From a virus: a stretch of 64,000 nucleotides of DNA. A model generated the notes under the pieces. That model saw nothing but the letters and a program-made list of their open reading frames with translations, was not told the origin of the DNA and ran no database searches. Below, in pieces: positions 17,527 through 26,539 of the stretch (positions are counted from its first letter, which is position 1; each line of letters opens with the position of its first letter). The position numbers and the translations under genes are program-made. The stretch is taken from IMG/VR virus record IMGVR_UViG_3300027375_000003, positions 26,334-90,333 of that record; one strand, given 5' to 3'.

Positions 17527-17834
17527 GGTATCTGTTCATATATCTCAACAGGCAGTGAGCCAACACATTTATAGGAAAACCATTCACCTTTTTCTCTAAA
17601 CTTTTTCAATTCTTTATGCAGTGGTCTTTCTACATTGCCATATCCTTTAAAGACATGAATCAATCTTAATTCTACAGCATTGCCTGTCTGTAATTGCTTT
17701 ATACGAGCATCACAATCTTTAGCTACACCTATTTTAATAGAACCTGATCCTTTAGCTTGGATCAAATACATATCCTGTTCGGAATAAGGCACTTTTATCA
17801 AATCTTGTGTAAAAGGTAAGTAAAGTTTAATCAA
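17490..17834 (-). CDS. T5orf172/MUG113-type GIY-YIG-related protein (114 aa)
   Basis: The sequence shows the short version of the GIY-YIG nuclease fold: a first strand with MYLIQAKGSGSIKIGVA (residues 22-38), Arg44 in the DARIKQLQTG helix, HVFKGYGNVERPLHKEL with Glu69, and KGEWF at 82-86. The usual pairs of Tyr in GIY and YIG are replaced by YLI and KIG, as in MUG113/T5orf172 proteins, which are common in phages but poorly characterised. The likely start is the TTG at 17834, with CAGGTG five bases before it; the next ATG at residue 22 would cut into the domain. It stands alone on this strand between two plus-strand operons, as inserted morons often do. Confidence 0.7.
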   Translation of the reverse strand: MIKLYLPFTQDLIKVPYSEQDMYLIQAKGSGSIKIGVAKDCDARIKQLQTGNAVELRLIHVFKGYGNVERPLHKELKKFREKGEWFSYKCVGSLPVEIYEQIPYGALDSWWLSI

Positions 17835-17878
17835 TTAAACACCTGCTTTCTTTTTTTTCTTATAATCTTTTTTATCTG

Positions 17879-17918
17879 ACTTGCAATAAATCTTAATCTT
17901 AAGTGTTTAAGTAGTATC
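17879..17918 (+). promoter_or_regulatory. TTGCAA...TGTTTA bipartite promoter motif
   Basis: ACTTGCAATAA (TTGCAA at 17881-17886), a 17-base spacer and TGTTTA at 17904-17909, followed by AGTAGTATCAA. It lies about 40 bases before the gene at 17952 and so should drive that gene and ligA behind it. Confidence 0.75.
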
Positions 17919-17951
17919 AATAAGACAAAACCACTTTTCAAAAAAAGGAAA

Positions 17952-18350
17952 ATGAAAATGGCAAGAAGATCAAAAGGTATTACTGTTCTCAAGGAAAAGA
18001 CATACATCAAAGAAAGATTGACCATGAAAGGTTTAAACTTCTCAATCAAAAAGAATGAAGTAATTCTTCATGATTTTGTAGCAATGGGATTTGAAAGTAT
18101 CACCATTAGGACAACAGAAGATGGTAAATATGTCACAGGTCTAGTAGTCAATCACAAAAATTTATTATCCTTCACAGAAAATGATAATAATTATCCTCTT
18201 TTCACAGATGGTAAATTTGTGACAAGTGATATAGATTTCATCCTATCTTACTTATCATGGGAATGTAGAAACAATCCTAGCGATAAAGTACCTGATGGAT
18301 TACAAATAAAAAGACTAACAAAAATGAGTGTCAATCAAGTAGATTGTTAA
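17952..18350 (+). CDS. Hypothetical protein (132 aa), first gene before ligA
   Basis: AAAAGGAAA precedes two close in-frame ATGs (17952 and 17958); either could be used. The N-terminus is basic (MARRSKGITVLKEK), and the rest is a soluble alpha/beta-type sequence with a single Cys pair far apart. No family is recognised. It is the first gene behind the promoter-like motif at 17879 and is followed after 15 bases by the DNA ligase, so it is probably expressed with the replication functions. Confidence 0.65.
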   Translation: MKMARRSKGITVLKEKTYIKERLTMKGLNFSIKKNEVILHDFVAMGFESITIRTTEDGKYVTGLVVNHKNLLSFTENDNNYPLFTDGKFVTSDIDFILSYLSWECRNNPSDKVPDGLQIKRLTKMSVNQVDC

Positions 18351-18365
18351 AAAACGAAAGGACGA

Positions 18366-20198
18366 ATGAAAATGTTATCTATCACAGAACTTGAAAATCT
18401 AGTTAAGAAACACAATTCTCTTTATTGGGATTTGAATGCACCTGAAATCTCTGATGTAGAGTATGATGCACTTGTAGAGCAATTAAGAGCAGTTGCACCT
18501 ACATCACCTGTCTTAAGCAGTTTAGGCACATTCGCAGAAATTGGTATGGAAGTACAACATTCTAAACCTATGTTGTCATTAGACAAGTGTTATAATGAAG
18601 ATGACTTAAAGAAATGGTCTAGGTCTTTTTCATCTTATGTATGCACACCTAAAATTGATGGTATGGCTTGCAGTATCAAATATGAAAATGGCATTTTGGT
18701 ACAAGGTGCAACAAGAGGTGATGGCAATATAGGTGAAGATATTACACAAAACATTATCAACATCGTACCAAAGCAAATTAGCATAACAACACCTGTAGAA
18801 ATTCGTGGTGAATTATATATGCCTATTTCTGTATTTAATACTCAAAAGGATATCTTTGCAAATCCTAGAAATGCAGTAGCAGGTATTATTAAGAGAAAAG
18901 ATGGCAATGTACAAGGCATCAAGTTTCTTGCATACGATTTCATAGGCAGTGAGTTTAATCTATTTTCTGATAAAATAGATGCACTTAAAGCATTAGGTTT
19001 TGAAATCCCATTTTATACTGTCTTTAATGGTATTGATCATCTACAAGCAGGTTATGATCATATCCTAAACATTAAAGATAGTTTGGACTATGAACTAGAT
19101 GGTGTTGTTTATCGTGTAAATGATAATCAAGCATATGAAAATGCAGGATATACATCACATCACCCTAAAGGAGCAATAGCATATAAATTTCAAGGTGAGT
19201 TTGGTACAACTAAACTTTTAAATGTTGAATGGCAAATTAGCAGATCAGGTATCTTAACACCTGTAGCAATCGTCCAACCTGTGAAATTAAGTGGTGCAAT
19301 GGTAGGCAGGATTACTTTGCATCATGCAGGTATGATTAAGACAAAAGGTTTAACTCTTAATGCAGATGTTTTGGCAATAAGAAGAGGTGGTGTTATTCCA
19401 CACCTTGAAAAAGTCATTAATGCAGGTGATACATCTATTGAAATTCCTGTATGTTGTCCATTCTGTTCATCAGCAACAGAACAAAAAGAAGATTTTCTAT
19501 ATTGCACAGCGAATTGTAGTTTATCTACAAAGGTAAGTTACTTTATGGAAAAAGTAGGTATTGAAGGCATAGGCAATGTATGGATTGAAAAGTTAATAGA
19601 AGAAGGTCTTGTCAATAACTTTGCTGATCTATATAGACTTAAAAGAGAAGATTTATTAAAGATTGAAAGTGTTGGTGAAACTAGAGCAGATAATTGGTTA
19701 TCTAGCATTACCAAAAGCACTAGATTATCTTTAGATAAGTTTTTAATATCTCTTGGCATTCACAGTTTAGGTAAAAAAGCAAGTGATGTTTTAACAAGTC
19801 AATTTAAAACCTTAGATGCAGTTTTAGCATTAAAGACATCTGATATTGAAAAACTAGATGGTTTTGGCAGTATCACAGCACAGGATATTGTTAATGGTCT
19901 TAAAGCAAATGTAAATGTTATTACTGATCTTTTGCAATATATCCAAATTGACAATGGCAGTGAAAAGACAGGTATCTTTAAAAACAAATCATTTCTTTTC
20001 ACAGGTACATTGACTACCTTAAAGAGAAATGATGCAGAAGCAAAGGTATTAGAGTTAGGTGGCAATGTAGCATCATCAGTAAGCAAGAATTTAAGTTATC
20101 TTGTAGCAGGTGAAAAAGCTGGCAGTAAACTAGATAAAGCAAATGCACTTGGCATTAAGGTTATCACAGAACAAGAATTTTTAAATATGTGTAAATGA
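18366..20198 (+). CDS. ligA: NAD-dependent DNA ligase
   Basis: A complete 610-residue LigA, slightly shorter than the usual 670. It seals nicks in DNA using NAD. The N-terminal Ia-like region includes LYWDLNAPEISDVEYDAL. The adenylation Lys is Lys96 in KIDG, followed by RGELYMP, the AVAGIIKRKDG segment and LDGVVYRV. Then come the OB domain, a four-Cys zinc finger around residues 363-384 (CPFC and CTANC), helix-hairpin-helix repeats (GIGNVWIEKL, SVGETRADNWL, LDGFGSITAQDIV) and a C-terminal BRCT domain with LFTGTL and LGGNVASSVSKNLSYLVAG. All key elements look intact. GAAAGGACGA precedes the ATG. Most phage ligases are ATP-dependent, so this resembles a bacterial acquisition, shared with some large phages. 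Confidence 0.95.
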   Translation: MKMLSITELENLVKKHNSLYWDLNAPEISDVEYDALVEQLRAVAPTSPVLSSLGTFAEIGMEVQHSKPMLSLDKCYNEDDLKKWSRSFSSYVCTPKIDGMACSIKYENGILVQGATRGDGNIGEDITQNIINIVPKQISITTPVEIRGELYMPISVFNTQKDIFANPRNAVAGIIKRKDGNVQGIKFLAYDFIGSEFNLFSDKIDALKALGFEIPFYTVFNGIDHLQAGYDHILNIKDSLDYELDGVVYRVNDNQAYENAGYTSHHPKGAIAYKFQGEFGTTKLLNVEWQISRSGILTPVAIVQPVKLSGAMVGRITLHHAGMIKTKGLTLNADVLAIRRGGVIPHLEKVINAGDTSIEIPVCCPFCSSATEQKEDFLYCTANCSLSTKVSYFMEKVGIEGIGNVWIEKLIEEGLVNNFADLYRLKREDLLKIESVGETRADNWLSSITKSTRLSLDKFLISLGIHSLGKKASDVLTSQFKTLDAVLALKTSDIEKLDGFGSITAQDIVNGLKANVNVITDLLQYIQIDNGSEKTGIFKNKSFLFTGTLTTLKRNDAEAKVLELGGNVASSVSKNLSYLVAGEKAGSKLDKANALGIKVITEQEFLNMCK

Positions 20199-20240
20199 AC
20201 TTGCAATAAAAATTTATCTTTAGTGTTTAGGTATATGTAG
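20198..20240 (+). promoter_or_regulatory. TTGCAA...TGTTTA bipartite promoter motif
   Basis: It starts at the last base of the ligA stop codon: GAACTTGCAATAA (TTGCAA 20201-20206), 17 bases, TGTTTA 20224-20229, then GGTATATGTAGACAA. The leader after it contains AGTTCTTTGAGAACT, a small hairpin also partly kept behind the motif at 61057. It serves the SspB-like gene. Confidence 0.75.
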
Positions 20241-20289
20241 ACAATAAGTTCTTTGAGAACTCAAACTTCAATAACGAAGGAAAATACAA

Positions 20290-20718
20290 ATGGATAGAAA
20301 GCAAATCCTTTTAGATCACTTAGCAATAGCAAAAACCACTGTTGCAATTAATCCTACCTATGAAGGTGTTAAATTACCAAAAGATTTAATGAGTAAAGAT
20401 AATGTACGATTAAATCTTTCAAATCACTTTTCATATCCTATGCAGTTTAGAGATGATAAAGTCGTGGCAACTTTATCCTTTGGTGGTGTACCTTTTGAAT
20501 GTCATATTCCATACAATGCAATCTTTGCAGTTTTCATTGCAGGTGCATCACTTGAAGATGCAGTTCTTTTTGATGATGCAATTCCTGATTCCACAAAGAG
20601 ATTGATTCCTTTAATTGAATTAGGTGATATTGATGCAATGAAATTTATTTCAGATTTACAAAAACAATTTGAAAGAGATGATATTACTGTTGGTCAATAT
20701 AATGACAAACCACAATGA
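20290..20718 (+). CDS. SspB-like ClpXP adaptor protein
   Basis: The 142 residues align with stringent starvation protein B, the adaptor that hands ssrA-tagged proteins to the ClpXP protease. The signature is clear: GVKLP at 26-30, LNLSNHF at 41-47, the strand pair ending FGGVP at 64-68, and HIPYNAIFAVF at 72-82, matching GV-P, LNIAP, FGGIP and VPLAAVLAIY in E. coli SspB; LSFGGVP is also the alphaproteobacterial form. SspB ends in a short ClpX-binding peptide (RPALRVV in E. coli); the tail here (after residue 110) shows no such peptide. The protein could therefore bind tagged substrates without delivering them, or use a different tail. AACGAAGGAAAATACAA precedes ATG, and the gene has its own promoter motif. 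Confidence 0.8.
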   Translation: MDRKQILLDHLAIAKTTVAINPTYEGVKLPKDLMSKDNVRLNLSNHFSYPMQFRDDKVVATLSFGGVPFECHIPYNAIFAVFIAGASLEDAVLFDDAIPDSTKRLIPLIELGDIDAMKFISDLQKQFERDDITVGQYNDKPQ

Positions 20719-20719
20719 T

Positions 20720-20744
20720 CATTTACTTTGTTACCTTGTAAATG
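20720..20744. terminator. Possible bidirectional hairpin between convergent genes
   Basis: CATTTAC (20720-20726) and GTAAATG (20738-20744) could pair across an 11-base loop, lying between the ends of the SspB-like gene and the minus-strand 1714-residue gene. The stem is weak and there is no long T-run, so a terminator role is only a suggestion. Confidence 0.25.
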
Positions 20745-23700
20745 GTGCAGGACTAATTGTTAAATCAGGTTTCTGAATTTTATTCTTAATCACAGGTCTA
20801 CCTTTAATATTAAATCTATCTGCACTTGCATATCCTTCACCATATCCACTTGGTGAAATACTACCTTGTAAAGTAATTGCCTGATTCACATCTGATCTGT
20901 AAATTGCCTGTGTAATGATAACTAATTGTAATTCACTACCATAAGATACTTCATCATCTGTAGTAAATGCAGTTTCATCAAAGTTTTGAACGAGCATAGC
21001 TTTACAAGCTAAAACACCACCTTTAAGGACAGGTTGTACACTTGTAGGAAAGCTAGTGACAACATAAGAAACAGCACCACCTTTAACTTTACCTGATGCT
21101 CCAAATAAAACAGCACCACGATGTGTTCTATAGGTTTTAGTACCTGATGGACTAAGATCAGTAAAAGCAATATATGTATCATTTACTGCTTCACTCATAA
21201 TAAGAGCATCACCAGCAACACCATTCACTTTAGAATAAGCAAGACCATTGCTACCAATAGGTAAAGAGATATTAGCAGTCTTAACACTACCTAAAGTAGA
21301 TTGTAAATAGCTTGATCCATCATTAAGAATATCTTCACATAAGAAATCATAATCATTTACAAGTAAACCTAATGGCAATCGAGATGTTAAGCCTATTAAA
21401 GATGAGTCAAGTGATCCATTGCCTGCATTATTTTGAATACCTGTGCCACCTGTCATATACACTTTTGTTGTGGCATATAAAGTATCTACACCTAATTTAT
21501 ATGTGAACTTATTTTGATTTACAGGGAAGGTAAAATAAATAGAGATTTGAGCTTGATTCCCAATCACACCTTTTTCCATATATGTAAACACAATTCTATT
21601 TACATAAAGATCTATTGTATATGATCCACTAATAATGTAGTCAGATAAAATGCCTACTGTGTCAATAATGGTAGATGCTAAACTCTCATCTGTGAAAACA
21701 TTAGTGATCGCAAAGTCATCTGATTTAATTGTACCATTAGGCAATGTGATTGTAATATAGCAATGGTTTACTTGTAAGACACCATCTACAATTTTATTTT
21801 TTACATAAACTAAAGTAGCAGTAGCATTTGTTAATCCAATTTCTTTTCCATTAAAGGCTTTTGCTTTGATATGGATCAATTCTTGATTTAAGGCAGTTGG
21901 TGGTGTATGTGTAGATTCATATCCAATATCTGTTACTGTGTTCTCATAAAGAGTACCACCGATATTACCTGTACCTAATGTCAAATAAAAATCCATAGAT
22001 GCAAGCACTGCAAATCCTCTTGGATTAGTGATTGTAATAGCTGATGAACCATCTGTATTAAATTGTTTTCTTGTAAGTCCACCATAATAGTGATCATTTG
22101 GATTAAGTTGTCCTTGTCTAATAACTTCATCATTATAATTTGCAACTGATCCTCCTCTTGTATGGTAAATATCACCTTGATATGCTGTTCTTGAATACTC
22201 TACATAAAGTTCATCTGCTGATCCAAAAGGTGAAGGGATAACAACATCCACATTTTGTAATTCTGTTGGTAAGGTAGTGAGATTTACATTCTCAACACCA
22301 GCACCATCATATTTACGAATGAGAATAAAGCTATTCTTATTAATAAATCCATTTGCAAAGCCAAAGACACAGCATTCTACTACATAATCAAAATCTGCAA
22401 ATTCATCGCCTGCTACATAAGTAGGAATTTTACGAATATCAAGAGAATGTTCTGTTAAGATATAAGTATGACTGCCTGTTGTGTCTGCTACATCACTTGC
22501 ACCATCTTGTCTAATAAACATAGTGTATTTAGTAGCATCTGTTCTTAATAAATTAATAGGTGGATTTGCAATAGGAGTAACACGATCTGATTCATGTCCA
22601 CCAGCTACAGATGAACCTACTTTAGCAAGGTAATCTGTTTTTTCATATACACCATAAACACGAGCAAGACCATGATAAGGTGGCAGTTCAATACCATTTA
22701 AGATATTGCCAAAGTCTGTACTTGGGATTTCAAGAGAAACTTTTCTAGCACCTAAAGATGGATGACCTGTAGTAATATCATCACTTGTACCATAATCAAT
22801 AGCAGTGTAGAAAAGCATAGGCTCAACACCAGCTGAACCCTCATTACTATCACCACCAATGATATTATAGACATCATCTGTATTTGTATTAGTGTCAATA
22901 AAGAGATGATGTAAACCATTTAAGAAAGGATCACCTAAACCTGTGTTTGTATGGAAAGGAATATCCTGTCTACCAAATTTAGGTAGGTGCATAGGTGGAA
23001 ATTCAAAATAATCTTGAGGCAATCCAGCACCTGTGAAGATGCCTGCACCATCTTTATCAGTGACACCATCTTGATAATATTGACTTAAAAGCAAATCAGT
23101 AGATGTACTTGCACGGAAGGATTGCAATAATAGATTATGTTGCTTAAAAGGTTTAAGAATTAAAGTTTTAGAATTTGGATCAGCAAAGATTTCATTATTA
23201 CGATCAATATCTGCACCACCAATAACACTGCCACCAAAAGTATTAAGATTACCTGTAGGACTAGGATCAGCATTTTTAGATGCTAAAGCATTCCATAATT
23301 GAATATGAGTATTGGCATCATATTTAACAAGGTCTGTTTCAAAAATAGTTTGAGTAGCATCAAGATCACTAATAGCATTTCTAAGATAAGCTGTGCTTTT
23401 ATTTCTTAAAGACACATTATGGATTTGATCAGGTGAACGAGCAAGACCACTGTGACCGGGTGCATATTGTAAAGTAGCATTAATTAAAAGTTTAGATGTA
23501 GAGTATGTGCCTTCAGTAGCATAAATTTGAGATACTGCATTATTTTCATAAACAGTATGATAAGGCAAGACGATACATAAAGAAGGATCAGTAGCAGTAG
23601 TACCATCAAAAGCATAAGTTCTTCTAGTTCTGATTTCTACTGTTAAAGTATTGCCATCTGTATCTTCTGTCCAATTAGAGAAAGCACCATTTAAACGAAG

Positions 23701-25875
23701 TAAGCGAATGGTAGAATTTGTATTTAAACCACTAGCATCAGTTTCACTAGAAGTTAAACCATCTTTTCCCATGCCTATAATTTGAAAGGATTGGTTGTTT
23801 TGTGTTTTAGGTGATCCATAAACAATAGCAAATAATTCAGAACTAAAGCCTGTATTATCTTTACCATAGTTTGTAAGAAGATCAGCTACTGATTCATTAC
23901 CTAAAACTTTAGTAGTACCATCAAGTAAACTTGCAAGATTTACACCTAAATCAATTTCATAATAATATTCAAGATTGACATCTGCACTATTAGAAATTCT
24001 TTTAATTTGAAGATCAGCTAAGACTGTTGAAATACCTGTAACTTTTAAAGATGAGTGTACAAGACCACCAAAGATTTCTACTTTAGATGGATAACCTGCA
24101 AAAGTTGATAGTACAGGCAAAAGAGTTTTTTTGGTGAATGGATCGGTATATCCATTATCATTAATAAGATATAGCTTTAAATCTTCCTCTGATTCAGTTA
24201 AGAAACGAACTGCTTTTTGATTATTCTTAAAACCTTTTCTTGCACCACTTTGACCATCAAGACCACCTAAGTTTAAGAAAATGACAGCACCACTTGACCA
24301 TGCTTGTTGATATGTACCACCACCAATATCTACACTAGGCATAAAACCTGTTGGTTTTAAATCTGCACTAATCGTCCAATTGTCTGTTAAGCCACTATCA
24401 AAATATCCAACAGTAGTACCATCATCATTTAAAGCTGTAGCTGGATCAATAATGATATTTACATTTTTCTCAACCACTGCACTATCTGACCATACTGTTC
24501 TAATACCATTTGGAGCATCTAAAATTTCAGTATATGGTCTTGTTGTATTAGGATTACCAATAACATCCACTTGAGCCAAAGTAATACCTTTACTATCACT
24601 GCCTGTAGCACTTGATTTCCAAGTTGTTCTTAAATTATTTGTGATCAAGTCATTTACTGCATTTTGCAATAGCTGTGAATAATCAAATCCTGTTAAAGAA
24701 ATGCTATTCATCAAATCTAAAATATCTTGTTCATGAATTTGATCTGCATATAAACCATCAGGTCTTGCATTATATAAACTCACTTGTGTAGATGCTAGAT
24801 GAGATTTAGCTTGAGTACCTAATTGACCACGAACAATAACAATAGCACCTGTGCCTACATTCACACTAGAGATCAAAACAATCTCTTTATTAATGCCTGT
24901 GTTTAAAACTAGATAATCACCTACAGAATTACCTTCATCTAAACCACTGCCTACAATAGAACTGCCTAAATTTAAAGTAGTAGCAGATGAAGTCAAACTT
25001 GCAGATAAAATAGCTTGTGTTAAGGTTTTAGGTGTAGATGATGATCTTACAGATGCACCATTATGTGTAGGTGATGAACCATTAAGAACAGCAATATAAG
25101 AAGAAGTAGATCGTCTAAAGACAGCACAAATAGGAATAGCATAGGAATAATTATCTGTTGATTCAAAATCAACAGATGATGCTTTCCAGCAGGATGGATC
25201 ACCTTCGCTTGCCATATTAGTATATACTGCACTTGTCACAGGATTAATAGAATTACCTTGACCAAAAACAGATGGATCACCTAAGCCTTGTGGATAAGTG
25301 TCAATATCAATATTAGTTTCTACTCTTAAACGATATTGAATTTGAACTCGTTTAGTGGTTTCAAATCCTATGTCATTATCAATAAGATCATCTGTAATAT
25401 TAGTACCACCAAATTGAGTGTTGCCATATTTATAGAAAGTAATAGCACTAGGTTTATAATCAGTAGAAGGATTTGGACTAACTAAAGATCGCCAAACTTC
25501 TAAGAAAACAAAATCTACACGATTGCCTGTGGCAGGTGGTGCAGATAATTTAATGATGTTAGAGGTTTCACTATTCGTATTACAGCCACGAATACGAATA
25601 GGCATACCATTAACAATAGCATCAATAGAATTTAATCTGAACTGATTGCTATCTAAAGGATTACATTCAAAATCAATCGCACTAATAGGATCAGCAAGAA
25701 AACCACTAGGTGTAGTTTGTTTAATTGCATCAATTAAAGAATCATTGGCAAGCTGTCCAACAAAGTTTAATTCAGAATCCAAAGGTGGTTTACCTGATTG
25801 CCAAATGAGATGTGTAAATTTAGTGTTTTGATTATTGAGAACTCTACTGACTTCTGTTCCAAAATTATCAGCCAT
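20731..25875 (-). CDS. Giant baseplate/tail-fibre-type structural protein (1714 aa)
   Basis: The last and longest gene of the eight-gene minus-strand tail block, preceded by TAGGAGATAATTAAC. Its first 400 residues are homologous to the protein at 29528: both have W/FQ-(S/T)-GKP-LDSELN near the start, FVFLE(V/I)W, TKR-Q-QYR-R, and RPDGL(Y/F)AD. The remainder is beta-rich and low in Cys, with many Gly/Asn/Thr/Ser turns, as in fibres and baseplate peripheral proteins. No enzymatic motif was seen. A tail-periphery role (fibre base or baseplate arm, anchored through the shared N-terminal domain) is inferred from context. Confidence 0.75.
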   Translation of the reverse strand: MADNFGTEVSRVLNNQNTKFTHLIWQSGKPPLDSELNFVGQLANDSLIDAIKQTTPSGFLADPISAIDFECNPLDSNQFRLNSIDAIVNGMPIRIRGCNTNSETSNIIKLSAPPATGNRVDFVFLEVWRSLVSPNPSTDYKPSAITFYKYGNTQFGGTNITDDLIDNDIGFETTKRVQIQYRLRVETNIDIDTYPQGLGDPSVFGQGNSINPVTSAVYTNMASEGDPSCWKASSVDFESTDNYSYAIPICAVFRRSTSSYIAVLNGSSPTHNGASVRSSSTPKTLTQAILSASLTSSATTLNLGSSIVGSGLDEGNSVGDYLVLNTGINKEIVLISSVNVGTGAIVIVRGQLGTQAKSHLASTQVSLYNARPDGLYADQIHEQDILDLMNSISLTGFDYSQLLQNAVNDLITNNLRTTWKSSATGSDSKGITLAQVDVIGNPNTTRPYTEILDAPNGIRTVWSDSAVVEKNVNIIIDPATALNDDGTTVGYFDSGLTDNWTISADLKPTGFMPSVDIGGGTYQQAWSSGAVIFLNLGGLDGQSGARKGFKNNQKAVRFLTESEEDLKLYLINDNGYTDPFTKKTLLPVLSTFAGYPSKVEIFGGLVHSSLKVTGISTVLADLQIKRISNSADVNLEYYYEIDLGVNLASLLDGTTKVLGNESVADLLTNYGKDNTGFSSELFAIVYGSPKTQNNQSFQIIGMGKDGLTSSETDASGLNTNSTIRLLRLNGAFSNWTEDTDGNTLTVEIRTRRTYAFDGTTATDPSLCIVLPYHTVYENNAVSQIYATEGTYSTSKLLINATLQYAPGHSGLARSPDQIHNVSLRNKSTAYLRNAISDLDATQTIFETDLVKYDANTHIQLWNALASKNADPSPTGNLNTFGGSVIGGADIDRNNEIFADPNSKTLILKPFKQHNLLLQSFRASTSTDLLLSQYYQDGVTDKDGAGIFTGAGLPQDYFEFPPMHLPKFGRQDIPFHTNTGLGDPFLNGLHHLFIDTNTNTDDVYNIIGGDSNEGSAGVEPMLFYTAIDYGTSDDITTGHPSLGARKVSLEIPSTDFGNILNGIELPPYHGLARVYGVYEKTDYLAKVGSSVAGGHESDRVTPIANPPINLLRTDATKYTMFIRQDGASDVADTTGSHTYILTEHSLDIRKIPTYVAGDEFADFDYVVECCVFGFANGFINKNSFILIRKYDGAGVENVNLTTLPTELQNVDVVIPSPFGSADELYVEYSRTAYQGDIYHTRGGSVANYNDEVIRQGQLNPNDHYYGGLTRKQFNTDGSSAITITNPRGFAVLASMDFYLTLGTGNIGGTLYENTVTDIGYESTHTPPTALNQELIHIKAKAFNGKEIGLTNATATLVYVKNKIVDGVLQVNHCYITITLPNGTIKSDDFAITNVFTDESLASTIIDTVGILSDYIISGSYTIDLYVNRIVFTYMEKGVIGNQAQISIYFTFPVNQNKFTYKLGVDTLYATTKVYMTGGTGIQNNAGNGSLDSSLIGLTSRLPLGLLVNDYDFLCEDILNDGSSYLQSTLGSVKTANISLPIGSNGLAYSKVNGVAGDALIMSEAVNDTYIAFTDLSPSGTKTYRTHRGAVLFGASGKVKGGAVSYVVTSFPTSVQPVLKGGVLACKAMLVQNFDETAFTTDDEVSYGSELQLVIITQAIYRSDVNQAITLQGSISPSGYGEGYASADRFNIKGRPVIKNKIQKPDLTISPAPFTR

Positions 25876-25887
25876 GTTAATTATCTC

Positions 25888-26523
25888 CTAGTAAAGTATT
25901 GCATATCCTAATAAGTGTATTTTATTTAATGAATTATTGATAAATGCTAGTCTTAGAGTAGTGGATGCACTCGGAAAACTCACAGGTGTCAAATAATTCG
26001 CCTCTGTATAAGATACACCGTCATCATTAGAAATATACACTTGAATATCACTAGGTTCTAAAATTTCATATGTCATTGTGCTTGGTACATTTACATTTAC
26101 TGATTGCTCTTGACCATAGCTAACAATAGCAACCTTCCAATAGACAAGGAATTTATCTTTACTTGTAGTAGTGATTGTATCTGTGATAAGCACACCATAA
26201 GCATTAGTGTTTTCATTTTTAGGTAAAATAGCACAGGTATTATAATCACTACCTAACTGACATCTTGATGGATAAGTAGTATATAAAGCACTAGCATCAA
26301 AATCGGATTGCACAGGTAAAGATTTAAAGGTTATATCTGTGTAATCTGGATAAAGAGCAAGGAAGCTATCTTGAATATCGGATTGGATGGTAGGAATAGA
26401 ATTAGCTAAAGAAACTTTAGTGGTTTCAGGTTCATCTAAAAGGTATTTGCCATTCATATCTGTGATTGTGATTTCACTAGACCTTTGGATGATTTTATCA
26501 TCTTTTCTGTTTACGATTATCAT
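25888..26523 (-). CDS. Putative tail structural protein (211 aa)
   Basis: A mid-size beta-rich protein between the two largest fibre-like genes, separated by 12 and 16 bases from its neighbours. It begins MIIVNRKDDKIIQRSSEITI; the rest alternates short strands and Asn/Ser/Thr-rich turns. A stretch around residues 140-175 (LVYWKVAIVSYGQEQ) suggests a beta-sandwich. No family is recognised. Context places it in the tail fibre or baseplate assembly. Confidence 0.65.
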   Translation of the reverse strand: MIIVNRKDDKIIQRSSEITITDMNGKYLLDEPETTKVSLANSIPTIQSDIQDSFLALYPDYTDITFKSLPVQSDFDASALYTTYPSRCQLGSDYNTCAILPKNENTNAYGVLITDTITTTSKDKFLVYWKVAIVSYGQEQSVNVNVPSTMTYEILEPSDIQVYISNDDGVSYTEANYLTPVSFPSASTTLRLAFINNSLNKIHLLGYAILY

Positions 26524-26539
26524 TTTATACTTTCATTTT

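Noticed and set aside
25047-25232. Small minus-strand frame inside the 1714-residue gene
   Set aside because: Out-of-frame shadow rich in Leu, Ile and His with no start context; the main frame is clearly structural.
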